A DNA stretch of 64,000 nt, from assembly GCA_012932865.1 (NCBI GenBank), contig SAXG01000008.1, positions 248,001 to 312,000 of the forward strand. The letters are read 5' to 3'. The position numbers were made by a program, and so were the translations under genes. The notes under the pieces were generated by a model. It was not told the origin of the DNA. It did no database searches and saw nothing but the letters and a program-made list of their open reading frames with translations. Below, piece by piece: positions 49,291-60,442 of this stretch. This stretch comes from Amylostereum areolatum. Taxonomy: Eukaryota; Basidiomycota; Agaricomycetes; Russulales; Stereaceae. How positions within the stretch are numbered: position 1 is the stretch's first letter; each line of letters starts with the position of its first letter.

Positions 49291-49731
49291 TGGGCCTCGA
49301 AGAGCGCAAGAGGATTGAGGATATGAGAAAGTTATGTCTGGCTGCAATCCATTCAGAGGCAGAGGTGGTAGGAGGACGGAAGGAGGACCGCTGAGTCGCG
49401 TCGCGACGCGTTCCGACTTCCGAGCCGCCGAAACACCGACGTCTCTTGAATGACTGAATGACCTGACGCCACGAATTGTCTGGTGCCAAGTAATAGTAGC
49501 AACCTGGGTGCTCGATGTAAAGCTATACATGCAAAATTATGAATCATACATCGTGGTCTACGGGACTTGTACAGGCAGGCATATTACATACATACACACA
49601 GCCTATCCGAAACCGCGACGCTAGCATGAGGAAGAGATGTATGCGAGAGTGAAGCATTGTTATGTTGGAACAGCGATGGAGTCGTATCGTGGCATCGAGG
49701 GAAAGGAAACGAGGCTACAGGAATGCAACAA
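49291..49731. other. Intergenic region, BCS1 promoter and Ran 3' end
   Basis: About 440 bp. No gene or repeat is recognised. Confidence 0.4.
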
Positions 49732-50866
49732 TTACAAGTCATCGTCTTCTTCGGGAAGAGGGACAGATTCAGCCTACGAAGATAAACGAGACCGTCAATG
49801 GTTGAAACCTGAAGCTTGCGGAAGATACATACCTGCGCCAACTCCGCCTGGTACTGCTTCATCAGGTCGGCATCAACCTGGACTTCGGCGGGGGCAAGGG
49901 CGGGTGCCGCGACGAAATCGAGGTTGGGGTTGCTAAAGGGCACGGTAAGCCACAGGAACGTATCGAAACGATATTCAAAAAAATACTAACCCGACTAGCT
50001 TCCGCGCAAGCCAGAGGAAAGGCTTCTCGAAGTTGTAGTTCGATTTCGCAGAGATCTCGAAGTACTGGAGGCTCTTCTTCCGGTGGAAGGTCACCGCCGC
50101 TGTTTTCACTTTCCGCTCCTGGAAAACCGGACGCATCGATCCGTCAGTCACGTTGCCAACACCAGGGCAAAGGGATCGCGCACCTTCACGTCGACCTTGT
50201 TACCGCAAAGCACGATGGGAATATTTTCGCAGACGCGCTCGAGATCGCGATGCCAGTTGGGAACGTTCTTGTAGGTGATGCGGGAGGTAACGTCGAACAT
50301 GATGATACCGCATTGACCCTGAATGTAGTATCCGTCGCGGAGGCCACCAAACTTCTCCTGTCCAGCTGTGTCCCAGACATTGAAGCAGATGGTGCCGAAG
50401 TTGGTGGAGAAGGAGAGAGGGTGAACCTCAACACCGAGAGTGGCTGAAAATACGCATACAGCGTGGGTTGAGATCGAGAAACCCACGCGTTCAGAGTGGG
50501 GGACAAGATAAAACGTACCGATGTATTTCTTCTCGAATTCACCAGTCAAGTGGCGCTATGAAAGGACACCGATGGATCAACGCCCTATCTAGGGAACATG
50601 GCAGCCACATAACGGAGACTCACCTTGACGAAAGTAGTTTTTCCGGTACCTCCATCGCCAACTGTGCGTATAATTCAATCGCCACATGGGGTGAGGGTGA
50701 GAAAAGAATGAGAAACGCGTTGGGGAAGCCAGAGAGGGTAGATCAAGCATCGATCGGAAAGAGTGAAAATGTTCATGACATGAGTACGAATTTCGACGAG
50801 GATCAATTGGGACTATCACCCACCGAGGACGAGCTTGAAGGTTGGGATAGTGCTCGGGTCAGCCAT
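49732..50866 (-). CDS. RAN: Ran GTPase (Gsp1-like)
   Basis: Small nuclear GTPase driving nuclear transport and spindle assembly. The start is [20 protein letters not shown] (P-loop [12 protein letters not shown]), followed by [32 protein letters not shown], the G3 box [40 protein letters not shown] and [14 protein letters not shown] (G4 NKVD). Then come [20 protein letters not shown] (G5 SAK) and the Ran-specific acidic end PLPEEDDDL. Seven or so exons are joined by short introns; the first interrupts VLVGDGG. A TTACGTCA motif at 50974-50981 lies about 110 nt upstream. Confidence 0.95.
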
Positions 50867-50973
50867 GGTGGCTATCTAGGCAGAAGAAGGGGTGGTGGAG
50901 GGAGGAAGAGAGGAAGGCGAGCGTTTGTTGAAAGGGAAAGCAAAACCGATGCCTTTGGGCTGGTGAGATAATA

Positions 50974-50981
50974 TTACGTCA
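50974..50981 (-). promoter_or_regulatory. CRE/ATF-like element upstream of Ran
   Basis: The minus strand reads TGACGTAA, a perfect ATF/CREB-type half-palindrome 108 nt upstream of the Ran ATG. A single 8-mer match is weak evidence on its own. Confidence 0.3.
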
Positions 50982-51669
50982 GCGACCAGGAATGGCAACT
51001 TTCGCTTCCGTTCATTCTGTCACGTTCTGAGGAATCTGAGTCGGCCCATCCTGGTCGAATCTCCTCAACCTCCCAACAGATCATTGTAGGTCGCAGGAAG
51101 CGAATCGAGTGCCATCGAACGGCAGGAAAGTTAATGTCCCGCCTAAGCATGTCCGAGAAGTTTAATCGGCTCTAGGTGGTCCTTGAGCTATACGCCTACA
51201 GGCTGCCAGTGCGCGCGTCATAAAGTAGACCACAAGCAATTATACACCACCAGGCGATCCCTCAGCTTCATTCCGATATCACGCCCCTGAGTTTGAAGTT
51301 GGTGTGCCGATGGATGGAATCCAAAAATGTCAAGCGGATATCACGCTCAACGAATTCCCTTGGGCCCGAAGCTGAGGTTCTTTGGATTCAATCCAATAAT
51401 CTTACTAAGCTCATCAAGAATCGCTCGGCGGGTTGCTGGCTTAAATCGTGCTTATTGCGATCTTATCCTGATGTAGAAGGAAGAAAATCATGATATTTTC
51501 ATTTGATAACTACAGAGTATATGGGGGCTGCTACGGGATATATGGAGAGGGATGACAGGTGAGAGAGGGTTACCTGGGATGCCAACAAAGCAGGTGGACC
51601 AGACGGAGACCGAGATAAGACCAGGGAACCCAGTGAGCCAGGGGACAGAGAGCCAGGACCAGAGAGGAG

Positions 51670-51803
51670 CGCGAGCGGGACCAAGATCGCGAGCGAGGAC
51701 CAAGACCGCAAGCAAAAATCGAGAGACCGAGAGTAAAGTTCAAGACCACGAGCAAAGTTCAAGACCAGGAGTAAAGTTCAAGGCCGCGAGCGAAGGTGAG
51801 GAC
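51670..51803. repeat. Degenerate 19-bp minisatellite
   Basis: About seven units of the type AGTAAAGTTCAAGACCACG; the three units from 51732 to 51788 are nearly identical and all 19 bp, while upstream units (from 51670) are 18-21 bp and more diverged. A 19-bp period breaks frame each unit, arguing against a coding role. Confidence 0.7.
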
Positions 51804-52991
51804 GACTGCCAGCGACAACAAGAGGGGCGCCGGAGCATGTGCAAATCCTGAATGCTGTCGCGAGGGCAGGTGGGCGGTAAGTGAATAGAACACGCACCAT
51901 GGTCCAGACTCTGGATGATGCCCACATGAGAGTGTCGAAGGGAGAGTCCATACCCAACCCTTCGTACATCCACGGAAACCCTGACGCGCCGTCCAAATCT
52001 CGGTACGTCGGAGTCGCCCATTACAGATGAGGGGTTATGGCCAGGTGAAGGACGGGGAGAAGAGAAGGACGTGGTGAGAGGAAACAAGGAGTCGAGGATG
52101 ACTTGGCGCGACGACGAAAATGAATACTGCTTACATAACCCGCGCTCGTCGCCGTCCATCGAGGACTCTGTGGGGATTGAAACTGAGAGGACAACCTGTA
52201 CTCACGCTGACTTGGGCGCGAAGCCGACTTTCTCGCAACGGATAATCGGAATGGCGCCGAGATTGAGGGGGTTGGATTGAAGCTGACACGATGCTAGCGT
52301 GAACCCTTGGTCACGCCATCAGACTCATCCGAATGGCCCCGCATAGAGTCATGCTGAGGCAACTGCTGGTGGTGTAGTGTACAAGATGGAATAGGCCCTA
52401 GGAAATGAGCATACTTCGAGCGACGAGCGCATACGCCCATGTCTGATTCGTTATGCATCTTGTCGATGAAGGGACTCAAGGTAAGGACTGCATCGATATC
52501 TACTTCGGGAGACTAGATCAGCGACTTGCCAGTGAGAGTGTGGGGTCGACTTAGCATGACCGCGATGCCAGTCGGCGCACGGAGTGAGTCTGTTTCTTTT
52601 CTTTTCTGTTCTTTTCTTTGGTTCAACCGTTCAAGTTCACTACTGGCAGTCGTCGGAAGGGATGCGGATGTATGGATTTACTGCCTAAATGACGTTCGCT
52701 GCGCACCGATGGATGAACAACACAATTCGAGGAGGTCGACAACCCACTTGGTCGAGAAGATCCGTACAGTACGGTCGGGTGACCGAGGTGCGTCAGTAGG
52801 TTTGTCAGAATGGGACGGTGAGACCCACTCTGGCACTTGCCCTTGCCGTAATGCCGACGATGCCGGCCGACGGAAGAGATCCTTTTATACGACTGCTTGC
52901 TCAACCCGACTCGAGCGAGGCCTCTGCTGTACACGTCCCCTCGTCGCCCTCTTTAGCCCCCCGACGCTCTGTCTGTTGAGAAACTCGGCGC

Positions 52992-55756
52992 ATGGCGGAT
53001 AAAGGAGACAACGTGGACTCGGAGCCAACTTTCGATGATGCCAACACCGCCAAGGGTGCCGGCTTGGAGAAACCCAAGGCAGGCGCGTCATGGAAAACCC
53101 ATGAGCAGCATGTCCTCCCCAAGAATCGGTGCGGCTTAGCATACATTTCCAATTTCCTAATGACTTGCTAAAGCCCAGTTGTCAGGCTATGGATTGTACT
53201 CTTAGGTCTTATGCTGAGTACTTTTTTGGCAGCCCTTGATCAGGTCCGTGTCGATTCAATTCTTTGACTCGTCTAGTCTCTCGTAGCCAGACTTAAAACA
53301 GAAGACAATCGTTCTGTTTAGACTTGTCCGATCAACATTCCACTAATGCTCTGTTATGTGCTCCAATTCAGACTATCGTGGCGACTGCACTGCCTAGGAT
53401 TGTCGAAGAACTAGGCGGCGGGAAAAATTACAGTTGGGTTGGGAGGTATGCCTCGTCTCCTTTCTATCTCCTGAGCCTCGTTGCGAGCCCCTGTTAGTGC
53501 ATATCTTCTTGCAGCCACTGCTCTTGCTCCGTTATACGGAAAGCTGTCAGACTTGACTGGCCGCAAACCATGCCTCTACGCAACCATTGTCATCTTTCTC
53601 GTAAGTTCTTCCTTCATGCCGGCATCACGTCCTCACCTTTTCCAGATTGGTTCGGCGCTATGCGGCGCTGCCCAAAATATGACTTGGTTAATTGTTTGCC
53701 GTGCCGTTCAAGGGATCGGCGGAGGTGGCATCATCCAGCTGGTACAAATCACGATATCGGACATTGTCTCGCTCCAAGAGTACGTTGTTTCATCCGTTTA
53801 CAGAGTCCATGGGCATTATTGGTCTTACGATCATGCTGTCAGCCGCGGTAAATACGGTGGTCTTCTTGGTGCTACATGGGGCATTGCTAGGTAAGAAGAT
53901 CTTTTTCCTGCACGGTTATTTCTTACATCCTTTCAGTGTTGTTGGGCCATTGCTCGGCGGCGTCTTTACCGACCACGTTAGCTGGAGATGGTAGGTGCCA
54001 TCTTTTCTGACTTTTCTTGGTTGCTGCTGACAATTGGCCAGGTGTTTCTTCATCAATCTGTGAGTTCTGGCCCATTGGCCCCTCTCTCATTTACTGACCA
54101 CTGAATCACAGACCTACCGGTGGCTGTAAGTTCAGAATAGCTGCGATGTGATTCCGAGATTCTCATTGTATCCTACAGTTGCAGGAGCGATCCTTTTCTT
54201 TTTCTTGAATCTCAATCCACACCAGGGCCAATCGCTACGCCACCACGTTAGTCAATTCGATTTCGCTGGCTTGCTTCTTATGGTGGCAGGTGTTCTCTGC
54301 CTCTTGATCGGATTCAACAGCGGAGAAACAAACTGTATGTCATTCGTCTTGCGTAGCCGATTTTCGCTAAGTTCCCGCGCAGGGTCCGATGCTGAGACAA
54401 TCGCATTGCTTGTCGTGGGGTGTGTGCTTCTGATCGCGGCAGGGCATCAACGAGGTTTATACATCAAGATCGCCTATCATTCCTCCCCGCTTGTTCAAGG
54501 TGAGCTATGGAATCTTCAGAAGTAGCCCGTTGACCAACTTTGAATGCAGACAAGGACCACTGCGGTGCTCTTGATAAGCAATATCTTGCACGCCGTGTCA
54601 TTTTTTGGCGGTAAGAATATCGTATCCAATGCCTCAGCGGTGTTTTAACCCCCCGCGCATTAGGTGCCTACTATCTTCCCTTGTACTTCCAAGTTCTAGG
54701 ATCTTCAGCAACGGGTGCTGGTGTCAGGTAGCACCGGCTATCCTTTAGCCATCATGTTTTCGTCTGATAAACGAGTCTTACAGGATGATTCCATTCTCTC
54801 TGGGGGGCGCTCTCTTTTCGGCGATTGCTGGAATCATCGTCACCCGTACTGGTAGCTGGCGTCCTGTGATCTGGTTTGCGTGGGCGATCATGATTCTCGG
54901 ATGGGGTTTAATGACGCAGTTAGACGACACGTCAAACAAGTCTGTATGCTATTTTCCTTCGACTTGCTTTCTGCTGACCACAACCTTTTAACCAGCGCCG
55001 AGAAAGAGCTGTACCCCTTCGTCGCTGCAATCGGGATCGGGTGCTTGTTTCAAACGCCTCTCATTGGTCTACAAGCTGCTATGCCTCTCAAGGATATGGC
55101 AACCAGCACAGCTACATTTGGATTTATCAGGTACACGTTCTGTAAAAATTGCCTTCCCTTCATCTAGTAACACCCGTCGGTTCAGGACACTGGGTGGTAC
55201 GATTGGCGTTTCGATCGGCCAAGCCATCTACTCTGGCGTCCTTCGACAGAAAATCGCCAACATCCCTAACCTCCAGTTTGATACATCGCCAGCTGCTCTC
55301 AGTCAAAGTGTGACAACGCTCAAAAATATCCCCGTTAGTCACTCGGCGTCTCGGTATTATAGGCGACGTATCTTATTGACTCTTTTGTACAGGATCCCGT
55401 CACCCGCCGTATCATCATACATGCATACGCACAGTCCATCAGCACTATATGGATTGTGAATGCACCTATCGTTGGCCTTGGGCTCATCCTCGGTAAAAAG
55501 GTTCCACTGTCAAATCCGCACCCTGTATCTGACGTTCTTTCAAGTGCTATTTTTGAAGGGGTACAGCCTCAAGCGCAACACCGTACAAGGTGGTGCACCC
55601 CCGGACATAGAGGCTAATGGTCCTCAAGTGCCTGATGCCACTGCTGATCAGACGGCAGAGGGGACGCTCCACGGGGGGGATGAGGACCTGAAACGTGAAC
55701 CTACAGAGCCGACCGAGGAGATACCTCCGCGCGAGTCCGAGAAGGCGGCGGTATGA
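52992..55756 (+). CDS. MFS transporter, DHA2-type (14-TM drug:H+ antiporter-like)
   Basis: Plasma-membrane or vacuolar exporter of the major facilitator superfamily. The hydrophilic N-terminus starts MADKGDNVDSEPTFDD. Motifs: WIVLLGLMLSTFLAALDQTI/VATALPRIVEEL, the MFS signature GKLSDLTGRKPCLYA, and IVCRAVQGIGGGGIIQLVQI. A second half includes VGPLLGGVFTDHVSWRW, GAYYLPLYFQVLGSSATGAG and TLGGTIGVSIGQAIYSGVLR. The LDQTIVATALP and GPLLGG motifs are those of 14-helix DHA2 proteins. The C-terminal tail is acidic (EEIPPRESEKAAV). Ten or more introns, some with very short exons, make the middle approximate. Substrate unknown. Confidence 0.87.
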
Positions 55757-56586
55757 TCGACTCACTTCCATTTCTTTACGATTTTCTAGGTAGATGATTA
55801 CGACGGGATGATCTTTAGATGCCATCTATAACGACAAGTTGGGGTTAGCCTATAGACATGTGGTTCATGATGATCTGGCTATGGTTTCGCGATGTGCCAT
55901 CGTGCCACAAAATCATCCGTAGAAGGGTAGGCTGCAACGTCACTGGCTGCTTCAGGGATTGCGAAAACTCATCCGCAGGTGCGCGCTTTGGGAGCAGCCA
56001 ATACCTCTCAATCGTTGGACTGCAAAAAGTGATGAGCTCATAAATCAACACAACCCCGATTTCTCAGCAGATCATCAGTATTGTTGTTTTCGTAGGTCGG
56101 TCGACTGGTTCGATGGGTACAGATCCCGGTTTTCGCGGTTATCGTGTTACTAACTATCACTGTGGACCCTTCAGCAGCGTCGACCCTGCGCAAAATCTTT
56201 GCTACTACTAACGCTACAAATAGTGGCTCGGGTTCTTACTTCATGATAGGCAAATTCGTCTGTGTCAAGTACCTCGGTGTACCGGGGATGCCGAAGGGTA
56301 AGTATGAAATATGAAGGGCCGACGGTCTTCCATCATGCGACGGTGGAGCCAGAGTCTGATTTACGACTGCACCGCCGACCCTGCCATTTCGGGTTACCCC
56401 CTACGCATATAAGAAGCGGGAGGACTGACCGAGGTACTCCCACACCCTTCGCTTTCACCTTCCGTCACTTCTATACTTCACCTTTTCATTCACGCGATCA
56501 CTTGCGTCTGTCGCGGCTCGCCGGTCGACCTCTCACGTCCTTTACGATTTCTTACCCCAGTGGCCCCACCCATACTCCTACCAAAC
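55757..56586. other. Intergenic region upstream of a small secreted protein
   Basis: About 830 bp. No gene seen; the right end contains the promoter of the secreted-protein gene. Confidence 0.4.
56408..56413 (+). promoter_or_regulatory. TATA-like box of the small secreted protein gene
   Basis: TATAAG lies 174 nt upstream of the ATG at 56587, implying a moderately long 5' UTR. Confidence 0.35.
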
Positions 56587-56932
56587 ATGCGTCTTGCTAT
56601 CCTCGTGACCCTCTTCGCGGCCGGTGTCGCGCTTGGCGCGCCATCCAACTGTAGCAGGTGTGTGTATGTGTATTTAGTAGTTCACTATGCGATGCTAATT
56701 CCCCGCGTGTTTCTAGCTCCACCGAGTCCACACAAGGAAGGAGGGAATACGAGCATGTCTATGTCCGCCGCGACTCCTCCACTGCTCGGGATGCGGCGAA
56801 GGTCCGGAAAGGGTACGCTGCATCATCGCCTTTCTCGGCATCATTGCATCCTTACTCACCCTGCGGTGGTGTAGAATGCGCAACGTTGCACCAGGAGCCT
56901 TTATGCCTGGCACTGAAACTGCTGAGTCGTAA
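56587..56932 (+). CDS. Small secreted protein, function unknown
   Basis: Predicted 74-residue secreted peptide. Exons 56587-56657, 56717-56812 and 56875-56932 join in frame. MRLAILVTLFAAGVALG/APSNC is a clear signal peptide. The mature part contains REYEHVYVRRDSSTARDAAK, with a dibasic RR that could be a Kex2 site, and ends GAFMPGTETAES. Only one Cys is left after cleavage, so it is not a typical Cys-rich effector. If the second intron is not used the frame runs to 56936 with a different, Cys-containing end. No family recognised; the gene is too short for certainty without transcripts. Confidence 0.5.
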
Positions 56933-57501
56933 CTGAGGGGTATGGGGTTTCGTTCAAGGCCCAAGGGGTGCCAGTTATTTACTGCCACTGCGAGCCGTAC
57001 ACGAAGGACTGATGTCGATTGTTTCATTATTGATATATCTATTTTGCTTTCCTTTGACTCGGCTGTCCACTGTGCATAAAACTTCGCCACAAGTAAATCT
57101 GCTGAAATTGAACCTGGAGGCACTCTGTACTTTGCTAAGTAGTCTCCGTGGCTGACCTTACTCAGAAGACAGTCGTTCTGAGCGGCTGAATCGTCGAGTC
57201 AACATGATGACGTGAGTATATAATGGTCGCGCGCGGCAGAGCCGACATCACGAAGTCATCACCAGCGCATTCAAGATCCAAGGATCCAATCCCTGTGTCC
57301 CGCGCAACTGGTGTTTATTTCCACCTATCTGTCTACGGAGAAGTTAACCAATGTCTAGAACGCGGCGTCAGCTGAGATTGTATGACTCTCGATCGCGTCA
57401 TACCAGGCTCAGGCTCACGGCAATCCGTTCACACCCTTTGCCGTCCGAGGGCTCCCGTCGAGGTCATATAGCGACATCGACGTTCTGGATCACTAACCAC
57501 C
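56933..57501. other. Intergenic region upstream of the 2OG oxygenase
   Basis: About 570 bp. A TATATAA sequence at 57217-57223 follows a TGACGTGA motif; both lie about 280 nt upstream of the oxygenase ATG and may be its promoter. No gene is seen. Confidence 0.35.
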
Positions 57502-58959
57502 ATGGCGGCCAACTTCACCAGTGTCCCCATCCTCGACTATTCCCTCGTCGCCTCTCCTGCTACCCGACCCGAATTCATATCCCAGCTTCGCCATGCTCTC
57601 ATTAACGTCGGATTCCTCTATCTCTCCAATCCCCCAATACAACCTGCCGAGTTCGACGAGTTGGTAGAGTATGTTCCGCGAGTGTTCGCACTCCCGCAGG
57701 CCAGCAAGGACGCGATCAAGATGGCCAACTCGCAGCACTTCTTGGGGTATTCAAAACTAGGCGTTGAGCGGACGAAGAACGAAGCAGACCAGCGTGAGCA
57801 GTTTGATTTCGCGACCAAGCATGAGTGTGGATGGAAGGAGGGCCAGCCCGATTATCTGCGCTTATGGGGTCCCGCGCAGGTTAGTGCCTGCGCTGATGCT
57901 ATTTCCTTCAAGCCTGCCGTTTGTTAACAGCCTTACAGTGGCCAGAAGAAGATGCGCTTCCCGGATTCAAAGACGCGCTCCTGTCGTATGCGGCGAACGT
58001 TGAGGAACTCGGCTACGAGTTCATCACGCTGATCGCAGAGGCGCTCGGTCTACCTTCAGACGGTCTCTCTCACTTCTTCGATGTGCGTGAGAAGATGCAG
58101 CACCGTTTGAAGGTCAGGATGTCATCGCCTATGGTGAACCCTTGCGTTGATTCAAAGCTGCCGTAGATTGTAAAGTATCCATCGCTTGACGAGGTGGCTT
58201 CGACGCAAGGTGTAGGGCCTCATTTCGACTCGGGCTTCCTTACCTTTGTACGTTCATTCCAACCTTCCCTCCTTGGGAGCACGAACTAACGATGATGCAG
58301 CTTTTTCAGGCATCGAACCATCCCGGACTCCAAGTACAGAACCTTGGGGGGGAATGGATCGACGCGCCCCCAATCCCATATACCTTCGTCGTTAACATAG
58401 GAAAAGGCAACCGCCCTTTTTAGTCCCACCAGGTTGTCTCGCTAACACGGAGATGCTGATGCAGCACTGGAGGCAGTCACCCAAGGCCTAGCGCGCGCAA
58501 CGTCGCACCGCGTACTTGCACCTCCCAAAGGGTCTACTCCGCGCTACTCTATCCCATTTTTCCAGAACATCGCACAGGAGTTACACCTCAGCGAGGCGGC
58601 CGCCAATCTACATTTTCCACCGGAAGTGCTTCAGCTCAAGGAGGCAAGGGGTGAAGTAGGCGCCACAGATTGTAAGCGCAATCCCTCCACCGTCCACGCT
58701 TGGTCATTGTGCTGATATGCTTTCCAAGCGCTCAATTACGCCGAATATGGCTTCCTACCGAGCGGACAGGTGTCACTCATCGGACGCGTCAAGTATGTGG
58801 ACATCGCTTTCACCCTGAGGGGCTTTGAATGTGGGTGTGCTGACCGACCTGCGCAAATTGCTTGGTAGGAGCCACCCAGACGTTGCTGAAAGACATTACC
58901 CCGACCTGTTCAAGCAATTCTTCCCAGAGGGGCTCCCAGCGCACGGTACAGCGTACTAA
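57502..58959 (+). CDS. 2-oxoglutarate/Fe(II)-dependent dioxygenase (IPNS-like)
   Basis: Soluble non-haem iron oxygenase. The start MAANFTSVPILDYSL opens the DIOX_N domain (FISQLRHALINVGFLYLSNP). The jelly-roll core has the iron ligands His and Asp in GVGPHFDSGFLTFL, the distal His in ARATSHRVLAPP, and the 2OG-binding Arg in PRYSIPFFQ. Between VVNIGK and ALEAVTQGLA the intron 58407-58464 must begin with GC, since the unspliced frame hits a stop and no GT donor keeps phase. The C-terminal part has NYAEYGFLPSGQVSLIGRVK and ends PEGLPAHGTAY. Related fungal enzymes act in secondary metabolism or on small molecules; the substrate is unknown here. Confidence 0.88.
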
Positions 58960-59587
58960 TGGAGATGGGCATAAACATGCTGGAGGTCGTTCGGACTTCG
59001 GAGGTTTCAGGGCAGAGGTAGCTCTTTTTCGACATGGGGATGGATTTGGTATGTTGTACGTATCGGCATGACTATCTTGTTTTACGGAGAAAGAGCATTA
59101 CAGACGGTGTCCCGACCAGTCTTGCCGGAGGGAGTTTGACGGTCTAAAGGCAATGCGTAGGCGTGCGTTTCTTATGTACGCGACCGGACCCAGTCATCCT
59201 CAGTCAATTTACTTAGACCGATCCTAGAACTGCTGAGAAAAACAACGCGATTCGCCGAGCCAAAGGTCTCCCGGACAACTCAAAGCGGTTCTCTCGGCCG
59301 TGAGGCGTGCGCGTGAAGCCGTAGGTCAAGCTACTCCGATCCCATATAAGATAATATGTCACATCGTTTTGAATAAAACCCTCCGAGTGTTTAGTGAGCC
59401 AATTCGAATCGATTCGTCGTCAGGTAAGAAAAGGTGCTAAGGTAAATACATGCGCTAAATTCATTATACTGCCAATCGTGTGGGGGGTCGTTAAAAGAAA
59501 TTCCTCGACCAGGAGCCGAACGGGCGCACCGACCGGCGATGCGTCCGTCGTCCACTGGGGTGTACAATAAGGGGGGTCGTTCACGAA
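58960..59587. other. Convergent intergenic region
   Basis: About 630 bp between the stops of the oxygenase and the repeat-rich secreted protein. No coding, RNA or repeat signal is seen. Confidence 0.4.
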
Positions 59588-60442
59588 TCACAGGAGGTGG
59601 TCCACGCCACGGGCAGAGAGCGCGCGTACGAGGTTGAGTACGACGTCGTCCGAACGGCGGGCGTTGCTGAGGAAGGAGGGGTCGGTGACGATACCGTCGA
59701 CGACGATGCGGCGAGCGAGCTCAGCCATTGCGCGCCTTTCAGCGGTGGCGGCAGTCCTGGATGCAATGCGAGCGAGGTCAGTAAACGCCTATGTGCAAGA
59801 AGAACATCGCGATGAACCTACTCAGTAGAAGTGGCCTCGCTGGTAGCAGTGCTCTGTGTACTGGCCACCGTGCTTTCAGTAGGAGTGGGAGCGTCCGCAC
59901 CCCCGGTAGGGGTTTCGCCTTCGGCTGTGGTTTCGCCTGCTGGTGCGGCTTCGCCTGCTGGTGCGGCTTCGTCTGCAGGAGCGGCTCCGTCTTCCGGTGC
60001 AGCTTCACCCTCAGGTGCGTCCCCGCTCTCTGGCGCAGCTCCGCCTTCTGGTGCAGGTGCAGCTTCGCCCGAAGGGGCGGCGCCTTCGTCGGTCGGTGTG
60101 GGTTCACCTCCAGCCATACCCTCGCTTGCGGGAACAGGCATCTCCGAGCCCGTGGGAGCAGCTTCGCCACCCTCAGCGGACTCGCCCTCCGTCATCTCAG
60201 GAGCGGCGGCACCTTCGGGCATGCCCGCCTCCTGAACATCCTCGCTGGAGGAGGTAGAGTTGGAGGTGATGGTTTTGGTGATGGGACCACCATAGCTGGA
60301 ACGGATGTCAGGATGACTCGATGGCTGCTGGAACGGCGTGGACGTACGGGATGACGGGGAAGAAGAGCGGCGCGGCCAGCGTGGGGGCAACATAGGAAGC
60401 AAGGACGGTGGCGACGAGAACGTTGACGAAGGATGTACGCAT
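59588..60442 (-). CDS. Secreted Ala/Pro/Glu-repeat protein, function unknown
   Basis: Starts with a signal peptide, MRTSFVNVLVATVLASYVAP then TLA, followed by APLFFPVIP. After an intron near 60285-60345 (joining VIP to YGGPITKTITSNSTSSS) comes a long low-complexity region of GEAAP/GAAPE-type repeats rich in Glu, Pro and Ala, then a Ser/Thr stretch. A second intron with a GTAGGT donor removes the apparent stop at 59818 and joins ATSTE in frame to a well-behaved C-terminus: TAATAERRAMAELARRIVVD, GIVTDPSFLSNARRSDDVVL, NLVRALSARGVDHLL, ending at 59588. No Cys is seen in the mature protein. Probably a cell-wall or extracellular protein; no family is recognised. Confidence 0.68.
59822..60250 (-). 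repeat. Low-complexity Glu/Ala/Pro/Gly coding repeats
   Basis: Degenerate 12-30 bp coding units of the GEAAP/GAAPE type fill this exon, the source of several spurious long frames on the other strand. Confidence 0.6.

Larger units (their letters stand above)
50867..52991. other. 2.1-kb divergent intergenic region, Ran / MFS transporter
   Basis: The longest gene-poor stretch. It holds the Ran promoter, a degenerate 19-bp tandem repeat (51670-51803), one 43-codon ATG frame at 51899-52030 (start MVQTLDDAHMRVSKGESIPN) with no family match I can name, and the transporter promoter. Open frames on both strands overlap the repeat and look accidental. I see no transposon termini or reverse-transcriptase motif. 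Confidence 0.45.

Noticed and set aside
51899..52030. 43-codon ATG frame in the Ran-MFS gap
   Set aside because: No family motif, no supporting exon chain, and it adjoins a non-coding tandem repeat; a frame of this length is expected by chance.
52992..58959. Secondary-metabolite cluster (MFS exporter, small secreted protein, 2OG oxygenase)
   Set aside because: No backbone synthase, P450 or pathway regulator is present; a transporter next to an oxygenase is not enough.
59791..60354. Long plus-strand frames opposite the repeat-rich secreted protein
   Set aside because: They are antisense shadows created by GC-rich coding repeats; the minus strand has the signal peptide and splice logic.
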